Assembly: GCA_965218725.1 (NCBI GenBank)
Contig: CBDCLO010000002.1
Location: 248,001-312,000, forward strand
DNA from: WTHC01 sp965218725
GTDB lineage: Archaea > Thermoproteota > Nitrososphaeria > Nitrososphaerales > Nitrosopumilaceae
Length of the DNA: 64,000 nt
Reading direction: 5' to 3'
Shown: one piece after another, positions 1-8,907 of the stretch
Layout of the letters: the number at the start of each line of letters is the position of its first letter
Numbering within the stretch: the first letter of the stretch is position 1
The notes under the pieces: model-generated
Told to the model about the DNA's origin: nothing
Databases searched by the model: none
Seen by the model: the letters and a program-made list of their open reading frames with translations, nothing else
Program-made: the position numbers and the translations under genes

Positions 1-1029
1 AAAATAAAATCACTGACAAGACAAGAAAAAAAATACGGTGTTATTGCAGCATCTGCTGGAAATCATGCTCAAGGTGTTGCTTTTGCATCATCGATGGAAA
101 AAATTCCATGTACAATTATTATGCCAAAAAATGCTTCACCAGCAAAAGTTGTAGCAACAAGAAAATATGGTGCTAATGTGATTTTATATGGAAAAAACTA
201 TGACGAAACTTTTTTAATGGCAAAAAAAATGTCGTTAAAAACTAATGCAAAGATTATTCATGCATTTGATGATCCATATGTCATTGCTGCACAAGGAGTC
301 ATTGGATTAGAAATTTTAGATGATTTATCTAATGTTGATGAGATATATGTTCCTATTGGTGGTGGAGGCTTAGCATCTGGAATATTACTTGCAGTAAAAA
401 CTAAAAATCCTCACGTTAAAATCATTGGTGTACAGTCGAAGTCATATCCAGCTATGAAATATTCATTAGAACATGGAAAACTTGAGTCAGTTATTGGTAA
501 GCGAACTATTGCTGACGGAATTTCAGTAAGAAGGCCTGGAAAAATAACATACGGTATTATCAAAAAACTGATAGATGATATAGTTCTAGTTGATGATTCA
601 CAGATAATTAAGGCCATGTTTTTATTAATGGAAAGGACAAAAATGGTTGTTGAACCTGCTGGTGCAGCTAGTTTAGCATATCTGTTAGATAAAAAACCTA
701 AATCTAGAAATATTGTTGCAGTTTTATGTGGTGGTAATATAGACATGTATTTATTAGGTCAAATAGTTGCAAAAGGTCTTTCAGATATGGGAAGACTAAT
801 AAAAATATTTGTACTATTACAAGATAAACCTGGTACACTAAAAATATTAGTAGAAGAGATTGCAGCATTGAATGTTAATATTGTAGAGGTTCAACATGAT
901 AGGTTAAGTACGCATATAAATGTGGGATATGCAGGTGTAGTACTAAGCTTAGAAACTGAAAATAATTATCATGCAAAAAAATTGTTAAGTCATCTAAAAA
1001 AGAAGCGTATTGAATTTAAATTAATATAA
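1..1029 (+). CDS. ilvA: Threonine ammonia-lyase (threonine dehydratase), 5' end cut off by the window
   Basis: Deaminates threonine to 2-oxobutanoate, the first committed step of isoleucine synthesis; PLP-dependent and cytosolic. The frame is open from base 1, so the N-terminus with the PLP lysine lies outside the window. The visible part begins just before the fold-type II signature SAGNHAQG (bases 52-75). A tetraglycine phosphate-binding loop (GGGGLASG) follows near base 360. The last ~75 residues form an ACT-type regulatory domain (starting IKIFVLLQDKPGTL), typical of catabolic or short-form enzymes. It fits with homoserine dehydrogenase and threonine synthase elsewhere in the window. Serine dehydratase activity is possible, but the ACT domain and family resemblance favour threonine. 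Confidence 0.9.
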   Translation, partial: KIKSLTRQEKKYGVIAASAGNHAQGVAFASSMEKIPCTIIMPKNASPAKVVATRKYGANVILYGKNYDETFLMAKKMSLKTNAKIIHAFDDPYVIAAQGVIGLEILDDLSNVDEIYVPIGGGGLASGILLAVKTKNPHVKIIGVQSKSYPAMKYSLEHGKLESVIGKRTIADGISVRRPGKITYGIIKKLIDDIVLVDDSQIIKAMFLLMERTKMVVEPAGAASLAYLLDKKPKSRNIVAVLCGGNIDMYLLGQIVAKGLSDMGRLIKIFVLLQDKPGTLKILVEEIAALNVNIVEVQHDRLSTHINVGYAGVVLSLETENNYHAKKLLSHLKKKRIEFKLI

Positions 1030-1599
1030 TTAATCATGCATTTTTAAAAAATTAGTAATACCATTTTTTTCAATTTTTTTTGACTCTTGTAATACATCAT
1101 CATATTGTTTCTTTTTGTATTCAGATAATCTACTTTTTAAATTAGGAAATTCATTAGCAAGTATTTTTATAGCGTATAGTGCAGCGTTACCAGCTTTATT
1201 TATTCCAACAGTAGCAATTGCACTACCTCGAGGCATTTCAGATATTGATAAGAGTGAATCTAAACCATTAAATGCTGATGTATTTACATTAAATTTCTTG
1301 TTTTGAATATCGTTGTAAACTAATATCGGGATACCTATCACTGGAATCAATGTAAATGACGAAATCATCCCAGGTAGATGTGCAGCACCACCAGCTCCAG
1401 CAATTATTATTTTAAAATTTTTTATTTCAGCATGTTTTGTGTATTGTTTTAATCTATTTGGTGTTCTATGAGCTGAAATTATCTGATCGTCATGATATAT
1501 ATTAAATTCATCTAAAATCTTTGCTGCATCATTCATAATTCTACTATCACTAACTGAACCCATTATTATGCCAACAATAGGTCTTTTATTTATTGTCAA
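1030..1599 (-). CDS. purE: N5-carboxyaminoimidazole ribonucleotide mutase PurE
   Basis: Converts N5-CAIR to CAIR in de novo purine synthesis. The 189-residue protein carries the PurE phosphate-binding signature GSVSDS (about residues 14-19), the SAHRTP motif and a GAGGAAHLPG segment, as expected for class I PurE. The start is TTG at 1599, which puts GIIMGSVSDS at the usual distance from the N-terminus. It converges tail to tail with ilvA, with the stop directly abutting, and is divergent from purK. Class I PurE normally uses the PurK product, so the frameshift in the neighbouring purK matters for this enzyme. Confidence 0.93.
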   Translation of the reverse strand: MTINKRPIVGIIMGSVSDSRIMNDAAKILDEFNIYHDDQIISAHRTPNRLKQYTKHAEIKNFKIIIAGAGGAAHLPGMISSFTLIPVIGIPILVYNDIQNKKFNVNTSAFNGLDSLLSISEMPRGSAIATVGINKAGNAALYAIKILANEFPNLKSRLSEYKKKQYDDVLQESKKIEKNGITNFLKMHD

Positions 1600-1688
1600 T
1601 AGGTTTAATAATTATATTAAGTATTATAACTCTATATTTATACAAACAAACATTATTATTGAAATATGTTGTCAAGTGTACTAGTAAA

Positions 1689-2866
1689 ATGCATAATTTA
1701 AGAGAATTGTATAGTAAGAAGAGTATTGGGATAATAGGTGGTGGTCAATTGGGTATGATGCTTATAGAATCTACAAAAAAATTATCAAAATACATTTCTA
1801 AAATTACTGTTCTAGATCCGAATAAAAATTGCCCTGCTTTTAAAGTTGGTGCAAAACAGATCATTGCAGATTATAAAAATGAACAAGCTATACAAAAATT
1901 AGCTATGGAGTCAGACATTATTACATATGAAATAGAATCAGGAAATACTGTTGCATTAAATAAACTTAGAAATAAAATAAAAATAAATCCATCTCCAGAC
2001 ACACTGAAAATTATTCAAGATAAATTCACTCAAAAAGTATTTTTGAATCAAAATAATTTACCAGTATCAGAATTTGCAAAAGTTGACTCTGTTATAAATT
2101 TAAAAAAAAAATAAGTGATATAGGCCTACCAGTAATAATTAAAAAACGTACTGATGCATACGATGGACGTGGTAATATATTAATAAAATTGTCTAGTGAG
2201 ATAAGTAATGCACATAAATTTTTTAACAGTGATGATTTTTTTATAGAAAAATTTGTAGATTTTAAAATGGAGATTTCAGTAATTGTTGCCAGAGGAGTTG
2301 ATAATTCTATTATGATGTACCCTATAACAGAAAATATCCATGAAGAAAATATTTTGATAATGTCAATTGTACCAGCACGGATATCAATATATGTTACACA
2401 AAAAATAAAAGAAATTGCTAAAAATGTACTAAATAACTTAACTGGTGCTGGTGTATTTTGCATTGAGATGTTTTTAACAAAAAATGATGATGTATTAATA
2501 AATGAAATAGCTCCAAGAGTTCATAATTCTGGTCACCACACTTTACAATCATGTGTAACATCACAATTTGAACAACATATGAGAGCTATATTGGGATTAA
2601 AATTAGGCAGTACAAAATTATTGCATAATACCATTATGTATAATATACTTGGTCCAAAAAACTTTTATGGAGAATTTAAATCACCAGAATTTGGTAATAT
2701 GGATCATGACTTGTTTATAAAGATGTATAATAAGACAGAATCAAAACCACTACGTAAATTAGGGCATATCAATATAGTTGATACTATGAATACAAATAAT
2801 ATTAATTATCTTTTACGAAAAGCTGATTTTATAAAACATTTAAAGTTAGTCAAACCATACAAATAG
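1689..2866 (+). pseudogene. purK: N5-carboxyaminoimidazole ribonucleotide synthase PurK, interrupted by a frameshift at an A10 run
   Basis: PurK is an ATP-grasp ligase making N5-CAIR from AIR, bicarbonate and ATP. The first frame starts at ATG 1689, shows the N-terminal motif GIIGGGQLGMM, and stops at TAA 2112-2114 just after ten A residues (2102-2111). The downstream frame continues the protein: read from 2111 it gives IGLPVIIKKRTDAYDGRGN, the conserved ATP-grasp segment. It then runs through NEIAPRVHNSGHHT to the stop at 2866. One extra A (A11) or a -1 slip would join the halves into a normal-length protein. True pseudogene, homopolymer sequencing error and transcriptional slippage are all possible. 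The open frame upstream of 1689 back to 1593 is probably not coding. Confidence 0.85.
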
Positions 2867-2942
2867 TTACATAGTATAATTTAGTATATTTTTATTTATT
2901 ACAAAAATTATGTTTATTAAATATGACATAATTAAATAATAC

Positions 2943-3320
2943 ATGAAACAACGTATTGCTATTTTAATTACATGTATTTCTATTTTCATGTTAGTGATTT
3001 ATGGTATTGATGTATTAGTTAATTATACACTAAATGCAAGTTTTTTGCCATTTGATCATATGATCAGAGGGATTGTATTTGGAATTCCATCGATAATACT
3101 GCCTTTATTCTCATTTTTAATTACAAAAAATATTGTTACTAGAAATCTGGGAATTTTATTTTTAATTAATGGTTCTTTGATAATATTAGGTGGTATTGTA
3201 GTCATATTTCCCAATAACACAGAAAAAATTGTTGAATTTAGGACATATATAGAATCTATATTTTTGATCGGTATAGGTGCATTAATCATAGTGCTGGGAA
3301 TAAATAAAATAAAGAAATAG
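2943..3320 (+). CDS. Small membrane protein, about four helices, unknown function
   Basis: I do not recognise this 125-residue protein. Hydrophobicity suggests four membrane spans: near residues 5-25, 45-63, 69-89 and 104-122, with short charged linkers and a lysine-rich C-terminus. There are no catalytic motifs. It starts with ATG at 2943 and stands alone, 76 bp after purK, upstream of a DedA-family gene on the same strand. The nature of the membrane protein is clear but its role is not. Confidence 0.6.
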   Translation: MKQRIAILITCISIFMLVIYGIDVLVNYTLNASFLPFDHMIRGIVFGIPSIILPLFSFLITKNIVTRNLGILFLINGSLIILGGIVVIFPNNTEKIVEFRTYIESIFLIGIGALIIVLGINKIKK

Positions 3321-3380
3321 ATCATGAAAAATTATAAAAACCATTGAATGGGTATGTCTATAGTATAAAGTAGATTAAAT

Positions 3381-3920
3381 TTGCTGGATATAGAATCAAT
3401 TATTAATTTATTAATTTCTATAATTTCACAACAACTCTATGTAGGTACATTTATTACAGCAATTTTAGAAGTTATATTTCCACCAATTCCAACATTAGTT
3501 ATATTTCCAATTATTGGACATATAGCATCTCTAAATGAACTTGTTTTCACAGATATTATAATATTAGGAATAATAAGTGGTAGTGGCTCAACAGTTGGAT
3601 CAATGTTATTATACATATTTGCATTAAAATTTGGAAGAACAATGACACTAAAATATATGAGATATGCTAAAATTTCAAACAAAAAGCTTGAATTAATTGA
3701 AAATTGGTTTGAGAAAAAAGGTGTGATAATAGTACTAGTGTGTAGGTTTATACCTATACTAAGAGAAGCGGTATCAATTTCAGCTGGAATACTTAAGATG
3801 AACAAGATGTTGTTTTTTATATATACATTTATAGGCTCATGTATGTGGAGTGGTATATTAATAATGTTTGGATACTATTTTGATGATGATATACAAGATT
3901 TTATAAAAAGTTATTTTTAG
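3381..3920 (+). CDS. DedA family (SNARE-associated/VTT-type) membrane protein
   Basis: DedA proteins are integral membrane proteins linked to lipid (undecaprenyl-phosphate or phospholipid) translocation and membrane homeostasis. The 179-residue product shows the family pattern: an N-terminal hydrophobic region with EVIFPPIP (residues 29-36), a glycine-rich segment followed by a Y-x-F-A-x-K-F-GR motif, and the diagnostic region CRFIPILREAVSISAG (about 121-136), which holds the conserved arginines. The chosen start is TTG 3381, the only one that keeps the N-terminal helix. The substrate is not predictable. It lies 25 bp before the nucleotidyltransferase gene and may be co-transcribed with it. 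Confidence 0.8.
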   Translation: MLDIESIINLLISIISQQLYVGTFITAILEVIFPPIPTLVIFPIIGHIASLNELVFTDIIILGIISGSGSTVGSMLLYIFALKFGRTMTLKYMRYAKISNKKLELIENWFEKKGVIIVLVCRFIPILREAVSISAGILKMNKMLFFIYTFIGSCMWSGILIMFGYYFDDDIQDFIKSYF

Positions 3921-3945
3921 TATTACATATTAAGTATCTTATTCA

Positions 3946-4626
3946 ATGAAAACAATTATTTTAGCTGGAGGAAGAGGTAAAAGACTGAAATCTATAACAA
4001 ACTATGTTCCAAAATCACTTATTCCACTAAATAACATACCAATAATTGAATTACAAATAAAATATTTAAAAAAATTTGGAATAAAAGAATATATTATTTG
4101 CACTGGATACCTATCCAAACAAATTGAAAATTATATCAATGAAAAGAATAATTTTGGTGTAGAAATTACATTTTCTATAGAAAAAAAGCCATTAGGAACT
4201 GGCGGTGCAATCAGAAAGGCTGTAATGAATTGTAATGAAAAAACATATTTAGTTATTAATGGTGACATAATAACCAATATTGACGTCTCACTTTTAACTA
4301 TACAAGTTAATAGTATAGCTGCAATACCATTAAAGACCAGGTATGGTATAATTGAAATAATTGGAAGCCAAATTATTGGTTTTAATGAAAAAAAGGAGAT
4401 TAAAGATAAATGGATGAACGCAGGTATTTATTATATATCTAAAGAATTAATCAAAAATTTACCAAAAAATGGTGATATTGAAAGAACAGTCTTTCCTAAA
4501 TATTCAAAAAAAAAACAAATTACTGCAATAAAATATCAGAATGTATTCTGGTATTCTATAGATACTTATAAAGATATAGAAGAATGTAGTAATGAAATAA
4601 AAAGTAATATACTTGATATTTCATAA
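3946..4626 (+). CDS. NDP-sugar nucleotidyltransferase (GlmU/RmlA-like)
   Basis: A 226-residue nucleotidyltransferase likely making an NDP-sugar from a sugar-1-phosphate and NTP. The N-terminal signature LAGGRGKRL (residues 6-14), followed by PKSLIPLNNIPII, is the nucleotide-binding loop and its conserved lysine. The GTGGAI segment (about residues 86-91) and NGDI (about 106-109) are the sugar- and metal-binding motifs of the superfamily. No left-handed beta-helix domain is present, so this is the catalytic domain alone. Mannose-1-phosphate guanylyltransferase-like and glucose-1-phosphate thymidylyltransferase-like roles cannot be separated by eye. Confidence 0.85.
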   Translation: MKTIILAGGRGKRLKSITNYVPKSLIPLNNIPIIELQIKYLKKFGIKEYIICTGYLSKQIENYINEKNNFGVEITFSIEKKPLGTGGAIRKAVMNCNEKTYLVINGDIITNIDVSLLTIQVNSIAAIPLKTRYGIIEIIGSQIIGFNEKKEIKDKWMNAGIYYISKELIKNLPKNGDIERTVFPKYSKKKQITAIKYQNVFWYSIDTYKDIEECSNEIKSNILDIS

Positions 4627-4669
4627 TTTACAAAATTTAATATTTATTAACTCGTTGTAATTAGTTAAA

Positions 4670-5638
4670 ATGAAGATATCATACAGTTTAGGGTCCATAT
4701 TATCAATAAAACAAATATTAGGTTGTACTAAAATTCTTTCTAAAAATAAGCCATATGCTATTTGGATACCAGAAACATGGGGTATGGAAAATTTTTCATT
4801 ATTAAGTACAGTATCAAGTATTATAGACAATACAAAAATAGGATCATCCATAATTAATGTGTATTCTAGAAGTCCAGCAACCATAGCTATGGGTGCTATC
4901 ACTGTAGATACAATTTCAAATGGTAGATTTATTTTAGGATTAGGTGTAAGTAGCAAACAAATTATAGAAAATCTTCATGGATATGAGTTCACAAATCAAT
5001 TGTTACGTATAAAAGAATATGTTGAAATAATAAGATTAATCGTACGTGGTGAAAAAATAAAATACAATGGGAAAATATTTAAATTAAAAAATTTTACATT
5101 GTTAGTAAAACCAATTAGAAAAGAAATCCCAATATACTTAGCAGCAGTTAATGATAAAATGATAAAAATTGCACATGAGATTGCTGATGGAATAATATTA
5201 TATATAAGACCTATAGACAATCTGCGTAGTACTATAAAAAGCATCAAAAGTAAAAAAGCATTAGACATCACATGTCAAATAATAACATGCATGTCTAACG
5301 ATATTGATGATGCTATATTATGTGCAAAAAAAACACTAGCATTTTATATATCTGTTGGTGATATATACCGTAAATTTTTGGTGCAACATGGATTTAAAAA
5401 TGAGATTGATGAAATATTTAATGAATTTTTAAAATCAGGTCTCAGATTAAATTATAAATCAGTAACTAAACAAATGTTAGATAAAATTACTATTTATGGA
5501 ACACCAGAAGATTGTATAAAAATGTTAAGAAAATTTCAGAGAGTTGGAATAAATAATCCAATCATTCAATTCAATCCAACAGAAAATAATATTTATAGAT
5601 CATTTAACCTACTTGTGGATACATTTTCTAGTATATGA
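4670..5638 (+). CDS. LLM-class flavin/F420-dependent oxidoreductase (Mer-like)
   Basis: A luciferase-like TIM-barrel oxidoreductase of 322 residues. Segments such as IWIPETWGMENF, RSPATIAMGAITVDTISNGRFILGLG (residues ~66-91) and YIRPIDN match the bacterial luciferase/methylene-tetrahydromethanopterin reductase superfamily; thaumarchaea are known to make F420. The substrate is unknown. It starts at ATG 4670, 43 bp after the nucleotidyltransferase. Its stop lies 7 bp before the thiolase ATG, so it is probably co-transcribed with the thiolase and its zinc-ribbon partner. Confidence 0.8.
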   Translation: MKISYSLGSILSIKQILGCTKILSKNKPYAIWIPETWGMENFSLLSTVSSIIDNTKIGSSIINVYSRSPATIAMGAITVDTISNGRFILGLGVSSKQIIENLHGYEFTNQLLRIKEYVEIIRLIVRGEKIKYNGKIFKLKNFTLLVKPIRKEIPIYLAAVNDKMIKIAHEIADGIILYIRPIDNLRSTIKSIKSKKALDITCQIITCMSNDIDDAILCAKKTLAFYISVGDIYRKFLVQHGFKNEIDEIFNEFLKSGLRLNYKSVTKQMLDKITIYGTPEDCIKMLRKFQRVGINNPIIQFNPTENNIYRSFNLLVDTFSSI

Positions 5639-5645
5639 TTATACA

Positions 5646-6752
5646 ATGAATAAAGTAGCTATAATAGACTATGGATGTATAAAATTCTCACAAGATGATA
5701 TTCCAGTTGAAACTATTTTGTGTCATGCTGCAAAAAAAGTAATTATTAAAACAAATATGAGTACGAAACATATAGATGGAATATTAGTGTCATCTACTTC
5801 CAATACAAAGTATTTATCAGCAATTATATCAGATTTACTTAAAATTAAACCTAAGATTTCATGCACTATTGAGAATCTATGCAGTTCTGGTACAAATGCA
5901 ATAGTTTCAGCATTTGCATATATTTCAGCTGGCTTAGCAAATGCAATACTTGTTGTTGGTGCAGATAGATATGATACACAAGGAAAAGTTTTTGAATATG
6001 ATAAATCACGTGGAATATATACGCATCCTATTTTTTGGGCATCATTATTTACTAAATCATATAAACGAAAATATAAAATCACTCAAGATGATCTGGCATT
6101 AATTTCTATGAAAAACCACTTGTATGCACAAGACAATCCATATGCATATTCCAAAAAGGCATATACAATAAATGAAATAATTAACTCAAAGAAACTAACT
6201 GATGATTTAAGAGTTTTGGATTGCTCTAGAATTTGTACTGGTGGATCTGCGATACTTTTAGTATCTGAAAATTTTGCAAAAAAATTTTCTAAAAACCCAG
6301 TATGGATTAAAGGTATAGGTCAAAAAACTATTTCATCAGAATTTACAAAAAATAATAATCTTACAAGTATTGAATCAACTAAAATTGCTGCTAAAAATGC
6401 GTTTACCATGTGTAAGATGAAGCCTAAAGATATTGATGTAGCTGAAATTCATGATGCATTTACAATATGTGAGGTTATGGCTATTGAAGATTTAGGATTT
6501 ACCAAGAAAGGTAATGGTGTTAGTTTTTCTAATGAGCTATTTAATACTAATAATAAAAAAATTAATCCTCGTGGCGGTCTTATTGGTTCAGGTCATTCTA
6601 TTGGCGCAACAGGAATATCACAAACAATAGAAATAACACAACAACTACAAAATCTTGCTAAAAAAAGACAAATTAAAAATGCGAGATTAGGATTAGTTCA
6701 TAACATGTCAGCTGCTGCAACATCATCTACTGTATTAGTATTGAATATATGA
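5646..6752 (+). CDS. Thiolase-family protein (archaeal acetyl-CoA acetyltransferase)
   Basis: Likely an acetoacetyl-CoA thiolase acting in the mevalonate route or in acyl-CoA metabolism. The nucleophilic cysteine is visible in ENLCSSGTNA (C79 counted from ATG 5646). The C-terminal half has IHDAFTICE and the glycine-rich RGGLIGSGHSIGATG motif with the catalytic histidine. The open frame extends upstream to 5613 but that would overlap the preceding gene; ATG 5646 gives a normal N-terminus (MNKVAIIDYG). It overlaps the next zinc-ribbon/OB gene by 4 bp (ATGA). This thiolase plus DUF35 pairing is typical of archaea, where the small protein holds the thiolase complex together. Confidence 0.87.
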   Translation: MNKVAIIDYGCIKFSQDDIPVETILCHAAKKVIIKTNMSTKHIDGILVSSTSNTKYLSAIISDLLKIKPKISCTIENLCSSGTNAIVSAFAYISAGLANAILVVGADRYDTQGKVFEYDKSRGIYTHPIFWASLFTKSYKRKYKITQDDLALISMKNHLYAQDNPYAYSKKAYTINEIINSKKLTDDLRVLDCSRICTGGSAILLVSENFAKKFSKNPVWIKGIGQKTISSEFTKNNNLTSIESTKIAAKNAFTMCKMKPKDIDVAEIHDAFTICEVMAIEDLGFTKKGNGVSFSNELFNTNNKKINPRGGLIGSGHSIGATGISQTIEITQQLQNLAKKRQIKNARLGLVHNMSAAATSSTVLVLNI

Positions 6753-7057
6753 TATTACATTATAATAATAAACCAATATGCAAATGTATAAACTGTAAAA
6801 AAATATTTTTAACTTATAGTAAATCCTGTATCTATTGTTTTGATAAAGCAAATTATTTAGTAAGTAGATATGGTAAAATAGTAGAATTTTCTAAAAGAGA
6901 TAATATTATTTTTTGTATTGGTGAATTTGAAAATAAAATTAGAATTATAGGTACAGTAAAAACCAATTTAAAAAAACCTGAGATTGGGATGGTAATCAAG
7001 CTAAAAACTTGTCAACAGACTAACAATAAATATGATTACGTATTTAATTTAATATAG
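6749..7057 (+). CDS. DUF35-type zinc-ribbon/OB-fold acyl-CoA-associated protein
   Basis: A 102-residue protein with an N-terminal rubredoxin-like zinc ribbon (CKCINCKK and CIYC, residues ~11-31), then a beta-rich OB-like half (GKIVEFSKRDNIIFCIGEFE, GTVKTNLKKPEIGM). This is the layout of DUF35 proteins, which pair with archaeal thiolases and HMG-CoA synthase to channel acetoacetyl-CoA. The ATG overlaps the thiolase stop (ATGA at 6749-6752), so the two are translationally coupled. It is somewhat shorter than typical relatives but looks complete. Confidence 0.8.
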   Translation: MILHYNNKPICKCINCKKIFLTYSKSCIYCFDKANYLVSRYGKIVEFSKRDNIIFCIGEFENKIRIIGTVKTNLKKPEIGMVIKLKTCQQTNNKYDYVFNLI

Positions 7058-7074
7058 AAATATATTTTGAACAG

Positions 7075-7176
7075 CTATGTTTTTTCATGTTTATTCTTGA
7101 TATGTATAGCAAGTACTATCGGATCATTTCCAAATTCTTTTCCACAATATATACATATAAAATCATCTTTTTTCAT
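7075..7176 (-). CDS. Small C2H2 zinc-finger-like protein (33 aa)
   Basis: A short frame on the minus strand begins at ATG (cat at 7174-7176) and ends at TAG (cta at 7075-7077). It encodes one C2H2-like finger: C-x2-C (CIYC), then a KEFGNDPIVLAIHIKNKH segment giving H-x4-H. Single-finger proteins of this kind are common in archaea and may bind DNA or RNA. It is convergent with the DUF35 gene and divergent from the Hjc-like gene. The spacing of the finger residues and the clean start and stop support it; function is unknown. Confidence 0.55.
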   Translation of the reverse strand: MKKDDFICIYCGKEFGNDPIVLAIHIKNKHEKT

Positions 7177-7271
7177 ATGATATTTTAATATTTTATATGA
7201 TATTAGGTTTATCACAATTATTACATAATTACCAAATACACTATACTAAGAAATAATCAATTACAATAATA

Positions 7272-7769
7272 ATGAAAAAATTAAAAAATGATAATAATGT
7301 ACGAGTATCAAGGATACGTAGACAAAGGGGATATGTGTGGGAAGATAGACTTGTGAAAAGGTTTAATTCATTAATAGAATGGAAATCATTCAGATTAGGG
7401 TCACCCAGCATTTCACTTCCAGATGTAATTGCAATAAACAATACAAAAAAAATGTTATATGTAATAGAAGCAAAATCAGGTACTGGAACAACGTTACATG
7501 TACCCATAGATCAAATAAATAAATGTTTTGATTGGATTCATAATTTTGAGTTATACAAAAATCATGCGGTTATTTTAGCATTCAAGTTTTCATCAAAAAA
7601 AAGAATAAAAGCTGGTAAATATCATGGAAGAAAACTAAAAGAATACTATAAAATTTGCAGTGAAGATAATATTAGAAATTGTACATGCACATATGATGGG
7701 CAAACCTATTCATTAATTAACAATATAAAATCTAAACTAGGATTTTCTGAATTTAAGATGCCGTTCTAA
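7272..7769 (+). CDS. hjc: Holliday junction resolvase Hjc-like endonuclease
   Basis: A 165-residue nuclease of the PD-(D/E)xK superfamily expected to cut four-way DNA junctions in recombination and repair. The catalytic set is visible: E24 in YVWEDRLVKRF, D51 in SISLPDVIA and E66-x-K68 in VIEAKSGTG. A basic N-terminal segment (RVSRIRRQRG) precedes the core, as in Hjc. The C-terminal ~70 residues (from FKFSSKKRIKAGKYHGR) extend beyond minimal Hjc proteins. It could instead be another archaeal restriction-like nuclease, but the RxGS..S..PDV..EAKxG pattern favours Hjc. Confidence 0.75.
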   Translation: MKKLKNDNNVRVSRIRRQRGYVWEDRLVKRFNSLIEWKSFRLGSPSISLPDVIAINNTKKMLYVIEAKSGTGTTLHVPIDQINKCFDWIHNFELYKNHAVILAFKFSSKKRIKAGKYHGRKLKEYYKICSEDNIRNCTCTYDGQTYSLINNIKSKLGFSEFKMPF

Positions 7770-7805
7770 ATAAATATTTATTTAATATTAATGTGACGAG
7801 ATTGC

Positions 7806-8165
7806 ATGGATTTTGAAGAATTTATAGATGACAGATTACTCATTAGTCATGATATTTTTGGAAAAAAAGAAATGAAAATAAAAGTACTTGAGATTTCTGA
7901 CGAATTACCTCCATTGCAATGGAAATTTGGAAATAGAGTAAAAATAAATAAAATTTTGATTACAATAAAACATCTAGATACACAAGAACTAGAAGAAGGT
8001 GAATTTGATATAGAATTAATTGAAAATGAATTAATAACAAAAAGACATTATACATCTACAAATAGATGGGTACCATCTACTGACATAAAAAATGGTTATG
8101 TTGTAAACTCACGACATACTACATTGATAAGCGATGCAGCTGCACTTGATTATATAACATTTTAA
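7806..8165 (+). CDS. Conserved-looking hypothetical protein, 119 aa
   Basis: I do not recognise this protein. It is soluble, acidic and has no cysteines, membrane helices or known catalytic motif. The middle part alternates hydrophobic and charged residues, suggesting beta strands (KINKILITIKHLD), and the C-terminus contains RWVPSTDIKNGYVVNSRHTT. ATG 7806 follows the nuclease by 36 bp on the same strand, so it may share its transcript. Codon use resembles that of its neighbours and the frame is clean. Confidence 0.55.
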   Translation: MDFEEFIDDRLLISHDIFGKKEMKIKVLEISDELPPLQWKFGNRVKINKILITIKHLDTQELEEGEFDIELIENELITKRHYTSTNRWVPSTDIKNGYVVNSRHTTLISDAAALDYITF

Positions 8166-8214
8166 AATATTATACTGTAATAAAACCTATAAACATTAGT
8201 ATTTAACGTACGAT

Positions 8215-8535
8215 ATGATTACAAAAAATATTACTGTGAATGGAAAAAATTTTAGAGTTATTATAACGGAACAAATAATTCAACACGTGAATAATTTAAA
8301 ATCATTATATAATGTATCTTATGAAGATTCTGAAAGCTTTGATCAGGTAAGCTCTGAAATTTCAAACACTATTAATAGAATAGCAGAAACAGTAGAACCA
8401 CATGCATCTGATAGTGATTTAGATGGAGTTATTCAAAAAATAATACTAATTACAGACACAAAAACAACTGAACTAAATAAATTAAAAACCAGAGGCAGAA
8501 TAAAAAAAAGAAAATCAAATATAAAATATAATTAA
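8215..8535 (+). CDS. Hypothetical protein, 106 aa, mostly helical
   Basis: An unrecognised 106-residue protein. Residues 1-15 look like a beta hairpin (KNITVNGKNFRVIIT), followed by a predicted helical stretch rich in Ser/Asp/Glu and a strongly basic tail (KLKTRGRIKKRKS), which suggests nucleic acid or acidic partner binding. It sits 49 bp after the previous hypothetical gene and 18 bp before a small Cys-rich gene on the same strand. Confidence 0.5.
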   Translation: MITKNITVNGKNFRVIITEQIIQHVNNLKSLYNVSYEDSESFDQVSSEISNTINRIAETVEPHASDSDLDGVIQKIILITDTKTTELNKLKTRGRIKKRKSNIKYN

Positions 8536-8553
8536 CCATAATAAATATATAAC

Positions 8554-8682
8554 ATGCAAAAAATTTATATGAAAAGAGGTTGTGAATGCGGTATTTGTTC
8601 TCATATTACTGAGGATGAATGTATTGGTAGTGAATGTATTTGTTGTAATAATTTTCATGTAAGATCAGGTGCACAAAAATAA
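8554..8682 (+). CDS. Small cysteine-rich protein (42 aa), probable metal binder
   Basis: ATG at 8554 to TAA at 8680-8682. The peptide contains seven cysteines: C-x-C-x2-C near the N-terminus (CECGIC), then C, C and CICC, plus nearby histidines (SHITEDEC, NNFHVRS). This arrangement suggests a zinc- or iron-sulfur-binding mini protein. It lies 18 bp behind the preceding hypothetical gene. I cannot assign a function; the Cys spacing makes a random frame unlikely in this AT-rich DNA. Confidence 0.6.
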   Translation: MQKIYMKRGCECGICSHITEDECIGSECICCNNFHVRSGAQK

Positions 8683-8907
8683 TGTTATGTAAATAGTAAC
8701 TATAAAAATTTGAAATGTATTTGACACATAAAAAAATTTGTTGTCTACATGACCACAAATATTATATTTATTTAATTTTAACTTTTAATATTAATTCATA
8801 ATAATAGTATAAATAAAATATATGTAACTTACTATTAAATATTAAAATACAAGAAATTATTATATATAAGAATAATAATTGATTTAAGGTATTGTGTTAT
8901 ATTATAT
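8683..8907. other. Intergenic region upstream of thrC
   Basis: About 225 bp of very AT-rich DNA without a convincing reading frame or RNA. It should contain the thrC promoter; an AT-rich stretch just before 8900 is compatible with a TATA box for a leaderless message, but none stands out. Confidence 0.4.

Noticed and set aside
1593..1688. Hydrophobic N-terminal extension of PurK
   Set aside because: The Leu/Ile/Tyr-rich segment would overlap the purE start and is not part of PurK; ATG 1689 gives the normal N-terminus.
2092..2463. 123-codon minus-strand frame over purK
   Set aside because: It lies opposite the conserved ATP-grasp coding region and shows no family features.
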